Positions 42,450 through 52,255 of a stretch of DNA of 64,000 nucleotides are shown piece after piece; the stretch's first letter is position 1, and every line of letters starts with the position of its first letter. The notes below the pieces were generated by a model. That model saw only the letters and a list, made by a program, of their open reading frames with translations. It did no database searches and was not told the origin of the DNA. The DNA is taken from assembly GCA_027694045.1 (NCBI GenBank), contig JAQEWB010000001.1, positions 558,001 to 622,000 of the forward strand, written 5' to 3'. This stretch comes from Bacillaceae bacterium OF18-1A. Lineage in GTDB: Bacteria; Bacillota; Bacilli; Bacillales; Bacillaceae_G. Made by a program: the position numbers and the translations under genes.

Positions 42450-43052
42450 ATGAATGAACAAGAATTTTTCGTATATCATATCGTAACAAGAAAAAAAATG
42501 AAGATCGGACAAATCATTCAATTTAATAAAAATCAAACTAATACCCTATTCCACTTCTTTTTTGAAAGAGAACATTTGAATTCTAGTGATGAAGATTCTA
42601 TAAAAATTTTAAAAGAACATTATTCAAATGAAGAATTATATATAAAGAATGAAAATGCTACAGTAGTTATGAATTACATGGATCAAACAATTAGAGCCAT
42701 TAGAGAAACGATTGTAGAAATGGTTAGGCTACAAGAATATCCTGAATACCCTTCCAGATTATCTTGCTTATACGCTGCCAAAAACTATGAAGATGCTTTG
42801 AAATGGAAAGCATTATTTGATTCCTACAATCGAGAAGTTTTACAGATTGTTAAACTACAAGTAACTGGAAATTCTTTTGAAGGTGACGGTAATCTTTTAC
42901 CGAAAGAAGATGGTATTCCATTCTCTCAAAAAATTGAACAAGCTAAAGAGTATTGGAAGGGAAACGTTGAAAATGAACTTCCTGAGCTATTGATTAATGG
43001 GAAAATTGAAGTAGTCGAAATTATTGATGACTTTTCATCACTTCAAATTTAA
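42450..43052 (+). CDS. DUF2441-like protein of unknown function
   Basis: A 200-aa soluble protein starting [20 protein letters not shown]. The second half contains [20 protein letters not shown], a tract I associate with DUF2441. Proteins of this kind have been compared with ADP-ribosyltransferase-like folds (Arg near the start, Ser, Tyr and Ala-Lys motif later), but this is uncertain. ATG 42450 follows TAGGAGGAG, an excellent ribosome binding site. Monocistronic with its own terminator. Confidence 0.65.
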   Translation: MNEQEFFVYHIVTRKKMKIGQIIQFNKNQTNTLFHFFFEREHLNSSDEDSIKILKEHYSNEELYIKNENATVVMNYMDQTIRAIRETIVEMVRLQEYPEYPSRLSCLYAAKNYEDALKWKALFDSYNREVLQIVKLQVTGNSFEGDGNLLPKEDGIPFSQKIEQAKEYWKGNVENELPELLINGKIEVVEIIDDFSSLQI

Positions 43053-43056
43053 TTTC

Positions 43057-43092
43057 AAAAAGAGTATTGCACTTACTCTCAATACTCTTTTT
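43057..43092. terminator. bidirectional terminator
   Basis: Perfect 13-bp stem AAAAAGAGTATTG/CAATACTCTTTTT. Confidence 0.9.
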
Positions 43093-43126
43093 GTGTAATT
43101 TAATGCTATTTGATTAGATTTGTATT

Positions 43127-43996
43127 TTACAGATTATTCATTTCATAACCATTTACAAAAAACGTTATTGTTTCTAGTTCGTCTTCATTTAATTCTCTTT
43201 CTATGTCTCGTTTATACGCTTCCTTTATCTTCCCTTCATCGCCTTTATGTATTTCCGTATAAGTTCCTACTGTTTTTAGTAAACGCATTTCTTGCAAAAA
43301 CTCATCCCGATTTATAGCTTTCCCATGAGAAAGGATATAGGTTTCAGCATCAAATGCCTCCAACTCTTCTATTAATTTAAACGTTCTTTTCGTCGTATAG
43401 TTCCACTTCGAGGAAAAAATATCTGCATATATACAGTCTCCTAAAAACAATATCTTTTCTTCTTTTATGTACATAACAACAGAATCATGTGCATGATCCC
43501 CGCCCACATGTTTTAACACGCATGTCACCTCACCAAGGTCTAATTCAATTTGATCCTGGAACGTTAAGGTTGGAAGAATAATTTTAATATTTCTCGCTTT
43601 TTCTTCAAACTCTTTTTTGATGCAATCTGCACAAAATGCAATTTCAGTACCCTCTTTTACGCGTGCGTCCAACGCTTCATCTGTCCATTCATAAGATACT
43701 AGTGACTGCATTTCTTTTTTCGTTTCAGCATGCGCAATTGACAATGCATCTTGTAGTACAGATAATCCGAAAATATGATCCCAGTGCCAATGCGTTAATG
43801 CTACAAAATCAGGATTCGATACATTTTGTTCTTTTAGCATCTCTAAAAACAATTGTGCATGTTCTTCTGAATTCCCTGCATCAATCATTAACGTTTTTTC
43901 TTTTCCAACTACCATTCCTAATATAGGTCTATCTGTTTCAGAAACGGGTGTCATATACCAAAACGAGTTTCCTATTTTTTTAATTTGTTGCATCAT
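43127..43996 (-). CDS. metallo-beta-lactamase-fold hydrolase
   Basis: A 289-aa zinc hydrolase. Metal motifs: THWHWDH (HxHxDH), VGGDHAHDS, FLGDCIY and YILSHGK. It lacks features of true beta-lactamases and resembles generic MBL-fold hydrolases. ATG 43996 is set by TGGAGGAAC five bases upstream. The substrate is unknown. Monocistronic. Confidence 0.88.
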   Translation of the reverse strand: MMQQIKKIGNSFWYMTPVSETDRPILGMVVGKEKTLMIDAGNSEEHAQLFLEMLKEQNVSNPDFVALTHWHWDHIFGLSVLQDALSIAHAETKKEMQSLVSYEWTDEALDARVKEGTEIAFCADCIKKEFEEKARNIKIILPTLTFQDQIELDLGEVTCVLKHVGGDHAHDSVVMYIKEEKILFLGDCIYADIFSSKWNYTTKRTFKLIEELEAFDAETYILSHGKAINRDEFLQEMRLLKTVGTYTEIHKGDEGKIKEAYKRDIERELNEDELETITFFVNGYEMNNL

Positions 43997-44101
43997 TAGT
44001 TCCTCCATTTACTCTTACTCTCTTAAATTATTATCTGTAGAACCTTTATCAAGCACATAGGGTGAAATTATATTGCTTTCTTTAAAACGTAATAACTTTT
44101 T

Positions 44102-44731
44102 CTATCCATTTAAATAAGTATCCCAATCATAGTCTTCAATCTTATAAAAACTACCTTTATCATTTCTTTCATATGCACATAAAGGTGGTTCCTCAAGAAA
44201 TTCTAAAATAGAATCATCTATATTCAATATGACTCCAACTGAAATAATTTGAAAGTTTTCAGGATTATTTACATATTCATCACTTTCATAGCCACTTAAA
44301 ATTGACCAACCAGGATCGCCTTCTACTGTTGGATTATCTTTAATCAAAAAGTTAAATTCTTCTTTTTCAATAACATCATTACTAACAATTACTTTCGTAT
44401 CAAAATAAAAATCCCAATCACTTGAAGCTGGATCATCATATTCCGTATCACATATATTTTCGACTCCAAATGAAATTTCATCACCTATTTTTAAAGATAA
44501 ACGATATGGTTCATTGTCGAGCTTCCCTATAAGTTTCCCCTCATTCATTTCAGTGATTTCAACCCACATTCTTTCACCATGAAATCCATCTTCTTCTTCG
44601 TCTTTAGTTACAAAAATTAACTTTACTAAATCTCCAACCTTTAATTTTCCCAACACTTCTGGGCTAGGAAGGTAGAATGTATATGGCGCTTCTTTATTTA
44701 ATTCATAAACATCATCTAAGTACCAAGACAT
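44102..44731 (-). CDS. DUF2314 / DUF2185 (Imm33-like) two-domain protein
   Basis: A 209-aa acidic, cytoplasmic protein. The N-terminal part (LKVGDLVKLIFVTKDEEE, then GERMWVEITEMN) fits DUF2314. The C-terminal part (DPGWSILSGYESDEYVNNPE, then VILNIDDSILEFL) fits DUF2185, a fold found among polymorphic-toxin immunity proteins (Imm33). No toxin gene lies next to it, so it may be a solitary immunity-like protein or have another role. Confidence 0.75.
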   Translation of the reverse strand: MSWYLDDVYELNKEAPYTFYLPSPEVLGKLKVGDLVKLIFVTKDEEEDGFHGERMWVEITEMNEGKLIGKLDNEPYRLSLKIGDEISFGVENICDTEYDDPASSDWDFYFDTKVIVSNDVIEKEEFNFLIKDNPTVEGDPGWSILSGYESDEYVNNPENFQIISVGVILNIDDSILEFLEEPPLCAYERNDKGSFYKIEDYDWDTYLNG

Positions 44732-44779
44732 CTTTTTCTCTCCTTAAAAACTTTTCACACTATTATTTTCAAAATAACA

Positions 44780-45550
44780 CTATTTTTTCTTCCGGCAAAC
44801 TACTACCATAGAATAGCAATCTTCCTCTAACTCATTTCCTTCCCAATCATTATATATATGTAATAATTCAAAACCATTCGCTACTAGCAATCTTTCTAAC
44901 TCCTGCGGATACGTATAGCGAAGATCTATCGTTGTTTTCAGTTCCTCTACTAGTACATCGTCCTCATAAAACCTTCTTGTTGTTATGTAATGCTGTATTT
45001 GCTGAATTGAATCGTATGTCATTTCAGTATATAAATCACATTTCCTACCCTTTTCATCATTAATAGTTGTCCAATATTCTTCTGTAGATGGTTGTATTAA
45101 TTCTTCTTTTGAAGGAAAACGTGTATCGAATATGAATATACCGTTTTCAGCTAATACGTGATGAATAGATGTTAATAACTGATTTTGATCTGTATTCGTA
45201 AGGAAATGCTGGAATCCGTGCCCTACCATAAATGCTAACTGAATTGTTTCATTCATGCTTAATTGTAAACAGTCTTGTTGTAACCATTTTACCTTCTTAC
45301 AATCCTTAGTTTTTGTCTTTGCTTCAGCAAGCATGCCTTTGTGTATATCTACACCAATCATTTGATATCCATTTTCTATAAATGGAATTGTAACCCTTCC
45401 TGTACCGCAGGCAATATCTAGAACCCATTCATTTTGTATATTTAGTTTTTTTGCCCATGATAGTAAGAACGAAAAATCTGACAAACTTTTATTTTCTATA
45501 TCATATCGTTTTGGATTTTCATATTCCGATAGACTCCACTTTGTTTGCAA
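44780..45550 (-). CDS. class I SAM-dependent methyltransferase
   Basis: A 256-aa methyltransferase. Motif I is VLDIACGTGRVTIPF (residues 43-57), followed by MIGVDIHKGMLAEA and FIFDTRFPSKEEL. The C-terminal half is beta-rich, with DLRYTYPQELERLL. The layout is that of small-molecule methyltransferases; substrate unknown. It ends 48 bp before the start of the DUF2314 gene on the same strand, so the two may be co-transcribed. Confidence 0.87.
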   Translation of the reverse strand: MQTKWSLSEYENPKRYDIENKSLSDFSFLLSWAKKLNIQNEWVLDIACGTGRVTIPFIENGYQMIGVDIHKGMLAEAKTKTKDCKKVKWLQQDCLQLSMNETIQLAFMVGHGFQHFLTNTDQNQLLTSIHHVLAENGIFIFDTRFPSKEELIQPSTEEYWTTINDEKGRKCDLYTEMTYDSIQQIQHYITTRRFYEDDVLVEELKTTIDLRYTYPQELERLLVANGFELLHIYNDWEGNELEEDCYSMVVVCRKKK

Positions 45551-45704
45551 ACTTATTCCTCATTTCATATTCCCACTTAAATTTAACATATAAATTATAA
45601 CGAATTATTAGTTTTTTCTCTATACTCAAACACAATTACTTGGACTAATCCAACTTAACTTTTCGTAAGCTAAAAATAAGGGAATACAATCGGAGTGTGA
45701 TACT

Positions 45705-46442
45705 ATGGAGCGTTTATGGATTCCAATGATTGTAACATTTTTTTCGTTCGGTGGACTACTATTAGGAGGTGTTGTTGGAGTTGCAACACGCCAGCTCATT
45801 GAAGAAAAGATGCATCGTTTATACGCATTATGTGGTGGTATTTTGCTTGGCCTTTTATCCCTTGAAATTATTCCTGAAACATTTTCAGGCTATGAAATGA
45901 CTGGTCCTATACTTGGTATAGCTATCGGTATTTTAGTTATGAGCTTATTAGATAACTATTGTCACCATCCAATGATACATAAAAAGGATCAACAAGCATG
46001 GCAAACATTCCTGTTTCTCTCTTTCGCTATATTTATTCATAATATACCGAGTGGATTTGCGTTAGGCACAGCTTTTATTAATCATGCTGACTCAGCCATT
46101 CCCTTTTTAATAGCAATCGTCGTTCACCATATTCCAGAAGGATTAGCTTTAATTATCCCCTTTCTCTTTACACAGCATAAATATATTTCATTTTTATTAA
46201 CAACTTTATTACTTTCTCTTATTCTCGGTACCGGTACGGTGTTTGGAATTTTAATGGAAGGAAAAGCTCTTCATTTACAAGGTCTCATTATGGGCAGCGC
46301 TATCGGTTCACTTGGTTATGTCACAATTCATGAAATGCTTTGGAAAGCTAAGAAACAGCTCTCTTTCCTTACATTTTTAACGTGGGCGATTGGTGGATTT
46401 TTATTAATAACAGTATTCACACTATTTTCTAGTCATCATTAA
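45705..46442 (+). CDS. ZIP-family metal transporter
   Basis: A 245-aa inner-membrane divalent metal transporter with about eight helices. The two signature helices read FIHNIPSGFALGTAF and VHHIPEGLALIIPF, whose His, Asn and Glu residues line the metal path. ZIP proteins move Zn, Mn or Fe toward the cytoplasm. ATG 45705 follows CGGAGTGTGA. It is followed 82 bp later by pyruvate oxidase, but no functional link is evident. Confidence 0.9.
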   Translation: MERLWIPMIVTFFSFGGLLLGGVVGVATRQLIEEKMHRLYALCGGILLGLLSLEIIPETFSGYEMTGPILGIAIGILVMSLLDNYCHHPMIHKKDQQAWQTFLFLSFAIFIHNIPSGFALGTAFINHADSAIPFLIAIVVHHIPEGLALIIPFLFTQHKYISFLLTTLLLSLILGTGTVFGILMEGKALHLQGLIMGSAIGSLGYVTIHEMLWKAKKQLSFLTFLTWAIGGFLLITVFTLFSSHH

Positions 46443-46524
46443 AACGAATAATTTTATCGCTTGTATATTTTTCCTTTTTCTCCAAAACATAATAGTATCT
46501 ACTTATTTATAAGGAGGAACAATT

Positions 46525-48225
46525 ATGTTTGGGAAAACAGCTGGCGAGGCATTAGTTGATTTATTAATTGACTGGGGAGTAGAACATATATACGGTATGC
46601 CTGGAGATTCTATCAATTCTATCATTGAAGCTTTAAGAAAAAAACAAGATAAAATTAAATTCATTCAAGTTCGACATGAAGAAGCTGGCGCATTAGCGGC
46701 TGCTGCTTATGCAAAGTTAACAGGGAAGCTCGGTGTTTGTATGGCAATTGCAGGACCTGGAGCCATTCATTTATTAAACGGCTTATATGATGCGAAACTC
46801 GATAAGGCTCCTGTGCTAGCAATTTCAGGACAGGTAGAAACCGATTTACTCGGAACGGATTTTTTCCAAGAAGTAAACTTAGAAAGAATGTTTGATGATG
46901 TTGCAGTCTATAACCAGCGCATTATGTCAGCGGAACAACTACCTGCTGTAGTGAATCAAGCGATTCGTATGGCCTATACGAAAAAAGGTGTATCTGTTCT
47001 TACGATTCCGGATGACGTTCCGAAATTCGAAGTAAAAAATGGTGCTCTTGTTACCAACACTTCTTTTACATTGCCTGAGCTATTTCCGCAAAAAGAAGAT
47101 TTAGATGCAGCGAAACTCGCAATAAATGAAGCGACAAAACCTGTTATTTTAGCAGGTAAAGGCGCAAAACATGCAAGAGAATCTTTACTTGCATTCGCAG
47201 AACATATCGGCGCTCCAATCGTACTTACATTGCCAGCTAAAGGAATTGTTCCTGATGAACACCGACTTTGCATCGGTGGATTAGGATTAATTGGAACGAA
47301 ACCATCTTATGAAGCAATGAAACACGCGGATACTTTAATTATGGTGGGTACTTCTTATCCGTTCACTGGTTTCTTACCTGAAAAGGCAAAAACAATTCAT
47401 ATCGATACAGATCCTGCCCAAATCGGGAAGCGTTATGTGACAGATATCGGCTTAGCCGGTGATGCTGATAAAACAGTAAAATGGTTAATTGAAAATGTAG
47501 AAAAACACGAGGACCATTCCTTCTTAGAGCATCATCAAGAAATGATGAAAAAGTGGGAAGAAAAATTACACGAGCAAGAAGAAGATTCCTCTACTCCAAT
47601 TAAACCACAACGCGTTATGCATGCCTTGCAGCAAGTAGCACATGATGACGCAATTCTTTCAGTCGATGTCGGAAATGTAACAGTATGGACTGCAAGGCAC
47701 TTCCGTATGACGAACCAGCAATTTGTTATTTCAAGCTGGCTCGCAACACTTGGCTGCGGTTTACCTGGTGCACTTGCTGGAAAAATTGCTTTCCCAGATA
47801 AACAAGTATTTGCTGTTTGTGGTGATGGTGGTTTCGGAATGACAATGAACGATTTCGTAACAGCTGTTAAATATAAACTGCCAATCGTTGTCGTCGTTTT
47901 AAATAATAATAAAATCGCCATGATTAAATTCGAACAAGAAGTTATGGGGAATATCGAATTTGGTACAGACTTAACAAACCCTGATTTTGCAAAATACGCA
48001 GAGGCATGCGGAGGTATTGGATACCGTGTTGAGAATGTAGATGAACTACTTCCTACTTTCGAAAATGCGGTAAAACAAAATAGACCGTGTATTATTGATG
48101 TAGTTGTAGATGCAAATGAAGCACCAATGCCAGCAAAAATCACCTTTGGTCAGGCCGCTGGTTATACGAAGCATATGATAAAAGAATTATTTGAAGAAGG
48201 TAAGATTGATTTACCACCACTATAA
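46525..48225 (+). CDS. thiamine-pyrophosphate-dependent pyruvate oxidase (YdaP/PoxB type)
   Basis: A 566-aa TPP enzyme. The N-terminal domain has YGMPGDSINSII and the catalytic Glu in QVRHEEAGALAAAAYAKLTG; the C-terminal TPP-binding motif is CGDGGFGMTMNDFVTAVKY to VVLNNN. It matches the YdaP/PoxB group that converts pyruvate to acetate (or acetyl phosphate) with FAD, rather than acetolactate synthase. ATG 46525 follows AAGGAGGAA. In Bacillus, YdaP is a general-stress protein; no sigma-B promoter was assigned here. Confidence 0.9.
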   Translation: MFGKTAGEALVDLLIDWGVEHIYGMPGDSINSIIEALRKKQDKIKFIQVRHEEAGALAAAAYAKLTGKLGVCMAIAGPGAIHLLNGLYDAKLDKAPVLAISGQVETDLLGTDFFQEVNLERMFDDVAVYNQRIMSAEQLPAVVNQAIRMAYTKKGVSVLTIPDDVPKFEVKNGALVTNTSFTLPELFPQKEDLDAAKLAINEATKPVILAGKGAKHARESLLAFAEHIGAPIVLTLPAKGIVPDEHRLCIGGLGLIGTKPSYEAMKHADTLIMVGTSYPFTGFLPEKAKTIHIDTDPAQIGKRYVTDIGLAGDADKTVKWLIENVEKHEDHSFLEHHQEMMKKWEEKLHEQEEDSSTPIKPQRVMHALQQVAHDDAILSVDVGNVTVWTARHFRMTNQQFVISSWLATLGCGLPGALAGKIAFPDKQVFAVCGDGGFGMTMNDFVTAVKYKLPIVVVVLNNNKIAMIKFEQEVMGNIEFGTDLTNPDFAKYAEACGGIGYRVENVDELLPTFENAVKQNRPCIIDVVVDANEAPMPAKITFGQAAGYTKHMIKELFEEGKIDLPPL

Positions 48226-48228
48226 ACA

Positions 48229-48270
48229 AAAAAAGATAGCTGAAAACGATATGTCTTCAGCTATCTTTTT
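48229..48270. terminator. bidirectional terminator
   Basis: 10-bp stem GATAGCTGAA/TTCAGCTATC with A/T runs on both sides; the permease stop at 48270 lies in its T-tract. Confidence 0.9.
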
Positions 48271-49271
48271 TATTTTTGTATCTCTCTGTAAAAAGAAAAA
48301 TCATTTACATTAGTTTGTACTCGTTTTTCTTCCTTTACTTCTTTATCCTTGCTCTTAGGTATTTTTATATTTCCTAATTTAATCGCATCTTGCATACTAT
48401 TACTAATTAGATTGCCTGACAAGATCGTCATACTATAGAAAGCAATTGGTATAAGTACAATCCATGTATGTGTGGTTAAATGGCGGAAGTTTTGACCAAT
48501 CAGGCCAGTCCATTCTTTTGTTACACTATCTGCATCTAATCCAAATAATATCGTTCCTCCAAAAAATAACTTAAGTAATCCAAGATGCAAAAGAAGCAAT
48601 AGTACACTCACAAATTGTTGGGCTACTAATAAAAGAAATGATGGTAACATATGCGGCCATATATGACGCTTCAACCTATGCCACTTACTTCCGCCGAGCA
48701 CAGTAGCTGCCAACATAAATTCTTCTTTCTTAATACGCTTTACTTCTTGCGCTACATACAACATAACCGTCGGTACAGCAAGGCATACAAGTACTATAAT
48801 TTGAAATGCCACACGCAAATATAACGGCACAACTTCCGCTCCACTATCAAACGTTAAAACTTCATTTAACATAAAATAAGAAATCATAACCATCGGTACA
48901 ATACTAAAAGGATCAAAAAAGGATGAAATAACCGGAAAAGAACGTTTACCATACATACCAAGAAGTAAACCAATTCCCCCGCCAACTATAACTCGTAAAA
49001 TCGCTATAATTATACTCGCTCCAACTGTCCACTTCGCGCCTTCTATGATTAATTGAACAAGATCACGGCCTTTCACATCACTTCCAAACCAAAATTTACT
49101 TGATGGCGAAAATGGGGCTGCCTCTAGTTCCCCTTTTTCGTTATACATCATCGTAAGTTCACGAATATTCCCATCAAAAAGCACCGTATATCCAATACTA
49201 ATAATCATTAGTACACTCAAAAAAGTAATACCTATCCAAAATCTCACATCTCTTTTTACAACTTGCCACAT
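48270..49271 (-). CDS. peptide/nickel-type ABC permease (DppC-like)
   Basis: A 333-aa permease with one N-terminal helix (residues 12-34), a periplasmic segment containing FWFGSDVKGRDLV, then about five helices. LAATVLGGSKWHRLKRHIWP carries the EAA-loop that contacts the ATPase. ATG 49271 is one base after the stop of the DppB-like gene, with AAAGGAG inside that gene's end. It should form a heterodimer with the DppB-like protein, but no substrate-binding protein or ATPase gene is adjacent. Confidence 0.85.
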   Translation of the reverse strand: MWQVVKRDVRFWIGITFLSVLMIISIGYTVLFDGNIRELTMMYNEKGELEAAPFSPSSKFWFGSDVKGRDLVQLIIEGAKWTVGASIIIAILRVIVGGGIGLLLGMYGKRSFPVISSFFDPFSIVPMVMISYFMLNEVLTFDSGAEVVPLYLRVAFQIIVLVCLAVPTVMLYVAQEVKRIKKEEFMLAATVLGGSKWHRLKRHIWPHMLPSFLLLVAQQFVSVLLLLLHLGLLKLFFGGTILFGLDADSVTKEWTGLIGQNFRHLTTHTWIVLIPIAFYSMTILSGNLISNSMQDAIKLGNIKIPKSKDKEVKEEKRVQTNVNDFSFYREIQK

Positions 49272-49272
49272 G

Positions 49273-50139
49273 TTACACACGCTCCTTTATAACATTTTGC
49301 AGCAGCGTATGTACTATACGAAAAAGTATAAAAAGTGGTACGTATAATATAACTAAACTCACTGTAAATATTTCTAATTTGGGATTTTCTTTAACAAAAA
49401 TAAACATGCCGTACGTATTAAATAGCCATTCAATAATATATAAATTTGATAACATAAATAAAATGTTTGTTTTTGCATAATAGACTGTTGTTAACAAAAC
49501 ATTCCTTGAAATATGGTGCGTCAAAATATGCCTTAAACTTAGTCCTTTACTCTTTGCAAATATGCTATAATCTTTCTCTATCTCTTCTCTAAAACGTAAT
49601 AATAGTAGCTTAATAAATAATAACGTTGTAGGTATAGCAAGGCATATTATTGGTAGCAGACGAGCCCTTTCCTCTCCAAGTCCTGCAAATTTCACTGGCA
49701 TAAAACCTGTCTTTTGAAAGATTATTACTACTAGAAGTTGAGATAATAAAATTAATAAAATATCCGGAATACTTTCAAGTGCGACAAAAATCCCATTCCA
49801 CATACGTTGTTTTGATTGAGAGCGCTGTAATACCCACACAACGATACAATACGCAATGAGTAAAGATAGGATAAACGCCGAAATGAATACAAACATTGTC
49901 TCTACATAATGAATCCATATTTGTGGAAATAACTTTCGTGAGTCCCGAAATCCATATGTAATCTCACTCGGTTGTAGTAACTTCTCTCCAAGAAATACAA
50001 CTGTGTTCCAAAAACCGATTAAATCAATTTGCAGCCCTTTAAATAAACGCGGAAGTGCCCCTAGAAAAAGGATACAAATAAGTGCCGCAAATAATTGTAA
50101 ACATGTAACTCCACACCACTTACCAATTCGAATGAACAT
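49273..50139 (-). CDS. peptide/nickel-type ABC permease (DppB-like)
   Basis: A 288-aa permease with about six helices. The EAA-loop reads YSIFAKSKGLSLRHILTHHI and the preceding helix PIICLAIPTTLLFIKLLLL is typical of DppB/OppB. The protein is somewhat divergent from canonical members. First gene of the two-permease operon. The missing ATPase and binding protein are presumably encoded elsewhere or shared with another system. Confidence 0.82.
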   Translation of the reverse strand: MFIRIGKWCGVTCLQLFAALICILFLGALPRLFKGLQIDLIGFWNTVVFLGEKLLQPSEITYGFRDSRKLFPQIWIHYVETMFVFISAFILSLLIAYCIVVWVLQRSQSKQRMWNGIFVALESIPDILLILLSQLLVVIIFQKTGFMPVKFAGLGEERARLLPIICLAIPTTLLFIKLLLLRFREEIEKDYSIFAKSKGLSLRHILTHHISRNVLLTTVYYAKTNILFMLSNLYIIEWLFNTYGMFIFVKENPKLEIFTVSLVILYVPLFILFRIVHTLLQNVIKERV

Positions 50140-50318
50140 AACTATTACCCCTTCTATTTAAATGAATATTCAGAAACAAGGTCATATATAATACCTATAC
50201 CGTGTAACGAACCAACTCCTCTCTCGACAAAGCATATCGATTTCCGTCATTTCTCGGAAGCTGTATTATATTTTTCGACTATTATCCAACATTCCCCTTC
50301 TCGGTTGATTACGTACTA

Positions 50319-50350
50319 TAAAAAAGCCCTTGTTTTCATAACAAGGACCC
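50319..50350 (-). terminator. terminator of the BceAB-like operon
   Basis: Stem CCTTGTT/AACAAGG followed on the minus strand by GGGCTTTTTTATAG. Confidence 0.7.
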
Positions 50351-50360
50351 TTTTCATAAA

Positions 50361-52244
50361 CTATTTAGCTACCTCTTCTTTCGGCATTACCATACCTTTA
50401 TAAAGTTGAACTGTTATCCAGTAATAGATGAAATAGATAACTAAGAAAATCCCTATTGGCACCCACACTTTTACAAACGGATCAACTAATATGAAGCTGA
50501 ATAAGTTAAGGCCTACTAATACGTGAGAAATTCCGATAATCGCTGGGAAGATAAATAAATATGAAATTTCTTTATATATACTCTTTGTCAGCATACTACG
50601 TCTCACACCAATTTTTCGTAACATTTCATAACGGCGTACGTCACGAGAAGCACCCGTTAATATTTTGAACATAAGGGAACTTGCCATCATTGCTAAAAAG
50701 GCAATTCCGAGGAAGAATCCCATAAACATTGTTCCGCTCATGAAACTGTTCATGAACTGATAAATTGTCATTTTCGTATATAAATCTACTTTTGCACCTG
50801 TTGTTTTTTCAATTAATTCTTTTTGTCTCTTATCTATATCGAGCAACAATGGTTTATATTTTTTCATATCGTCTACTTTTACTAACGTTACACTATGTTC
50901 TGTTCCTTGAACTGCCTTATAATGCTCCTCATCAGCAATTCTTACAGGTTTTCCGTTAAATTGATTATGCGTAATTTGTATTTCTCTTACAACTGCATCT
51001 TCCCAATCTTTTGGCATAGGAGGAAACTTCTTCGCTGCTTCGGGAGCTTCCAAAGCAGAATAGACCGGTTCAGTTAAAGGTTCAGCCACACGTTTACGTG
51101 CAGGCTCTTTTAAAGTTTTTGTATCAAAATGATCGGAAACAAGTGGCGGTTTTGCAGTTAAGTCGTTACGTAAGTAATAAACCGCTTCTCCATCTACTTT
51201 ATACTTATACTTGCTTTCTTCAACAATTTCCATTTCTTTTAATGCTGCTTGATCTTGCTCATTTGGATCATGAATTACAACATCATATACACGTGAGAAG
51301 TCTGTCATAATGCCTACATTTTTTTGAAACGCCATACCTGCTGTCATTGCACCTGCGCCTAATGCAATTAGCATCGCTACAGTGCCTAATACTCTCGATA
51401 AACTATTTACTCGAAAGCGTAGCTGTGCATATGTAAAACTATTTAAACCCGTTTCATTTCGTTTTTTATTTCCTTTAATTTTCATCACAAAAAATGGGAG
51501 CAATGAACTGAAAATAAAATACGTTCCAAGTGTTGTAACGATTGTCGCTATTATAAAACCGACTTCCGCAAATAATTTTATATTCACCATAAAATAGTAC
51601 CCTGTACTTACTAGTAATATACCAAGTACGGTCATTATAATAATGCGAGTTTTACTTTTCTTCACTTCATCTAGTGTTTCATCTTCACGAATTAACTCTA
51701 GTTCTGTTTTACGTAATAAACGGATGCTATTCATTAAACCAGTAATAAAAAATAGTATTAAGAAGAATATAGCTGTAACTATGATTGCTGGTGTATATAC
51801 AGATGAATAACTACCTTTTGCTGAAATCTCCATGCCATTCATTAAAAAGTTTCCCGCTACACTTGCTAGTAACATCCCTACTAAAATACCGATAATAATA
51901 CTAACAATACCCATACCGAATGTTTCAATAAATAATAACTGTGCTACTTTTTTCTTTTTCGCTCCAAGCATCATGTACATACCGAGTTCTTTTCTTCTTA
52001 ATGTAAGTAAAAAAGAATTAGCATATATAATATAAAATACGGTAATGAACGATAGTAATATGGCACCTACCCAAAATACGAGCCTAATACTACTAATAAG
52101 ACTATTATCTTTCGTAAATTCACTATTCATCGCCATCGTTTGGAACATGTAGAAAATACTAATACTAATAACGAGACCAATAAGTAAAACCATATAATCT
52201 TTTAACATCTTTTTCATACTATGACGTGATAATTTGAATAACAT
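50361..52244 (-). CDS. BceB-type FtsX-like ABC permease
   Basis: A 627-aa permease with 10 predicted helices and a large extracellular domain (about residues 310-510) between helices 7 and 8, the architecture of peptide-antibiotic detoxification and sensing permeases (BceB/YxdM). FtsX helices flank RRKELGMYMMLGAKKKKVAQ and RRYEMLRKIGVRRSML, the two coupling segments. It starts 11 bp after the ATPase gene. The partner two-component system normally next to such pairs is not in this window. Confidence 0.9.
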   Translation of the reverse strand: MLFKLSRHSMKKMLKDYMVLLIGLVISISIFYMFQTMAMNSEFTKDNSLISSIRLVFWVGAILLSFITVFYIIYANSFLLTLRRKELGMYMMLGAKKKKVAQLLFIETFGMGIVSIIIGILVGMLLASVAGNFLMNGMEISAKGSYSSVYTPAIIVTAIFFLILFFITGLMNSIRLLRKTELELIREDETLDEVKKSKTRIIIMTVLGILLVSTGYYFMVNIKLFAEVGFIIATIVTTLGTYFIFSSLLPFFVMKIKGNKKRNETGLNSFTYAQLRFRVNSLSRVLGTVAMLIALGAGAMTAGMAFQKNVGIMTDFSRVYDVVIHDPNEQDQAALKEMEIVEESKYKYKVDGEAVYYLRNDLTAKPPLVSDHFDTKTLKEPARKRVAEPLTEPVYSALEAPEAAKKFPPMPKDWEDAVVREIQITHNQFNGKPVRIADEEHYKAVQGTEHSVTLVKVDDMKKYKPLLLDIDKRQKELIEKTTGAKVDLYTKMTIYQFMNSFMSGTMFMGFFLGIAFLAMMASSLMFKILTGASRDVRRYEMLRKIGVRRSMLTKSIYKEISYLFIFPAIIGISHVLVGLNLFSFILVDPFVKVWVPIGIFLVIYFIYYWITVQLYKGMVMPKEEVAK

Positions 52245-52255
52245 AGTCTCGCCCC

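Noticed and set aside
46974-48143. Minus-strand frames of 99 and 202 codons inside pyruvate oxidase
   Set aside because: Shadows of a well-defined gene on the other strand; no ribosome binding site and unnatural composition.
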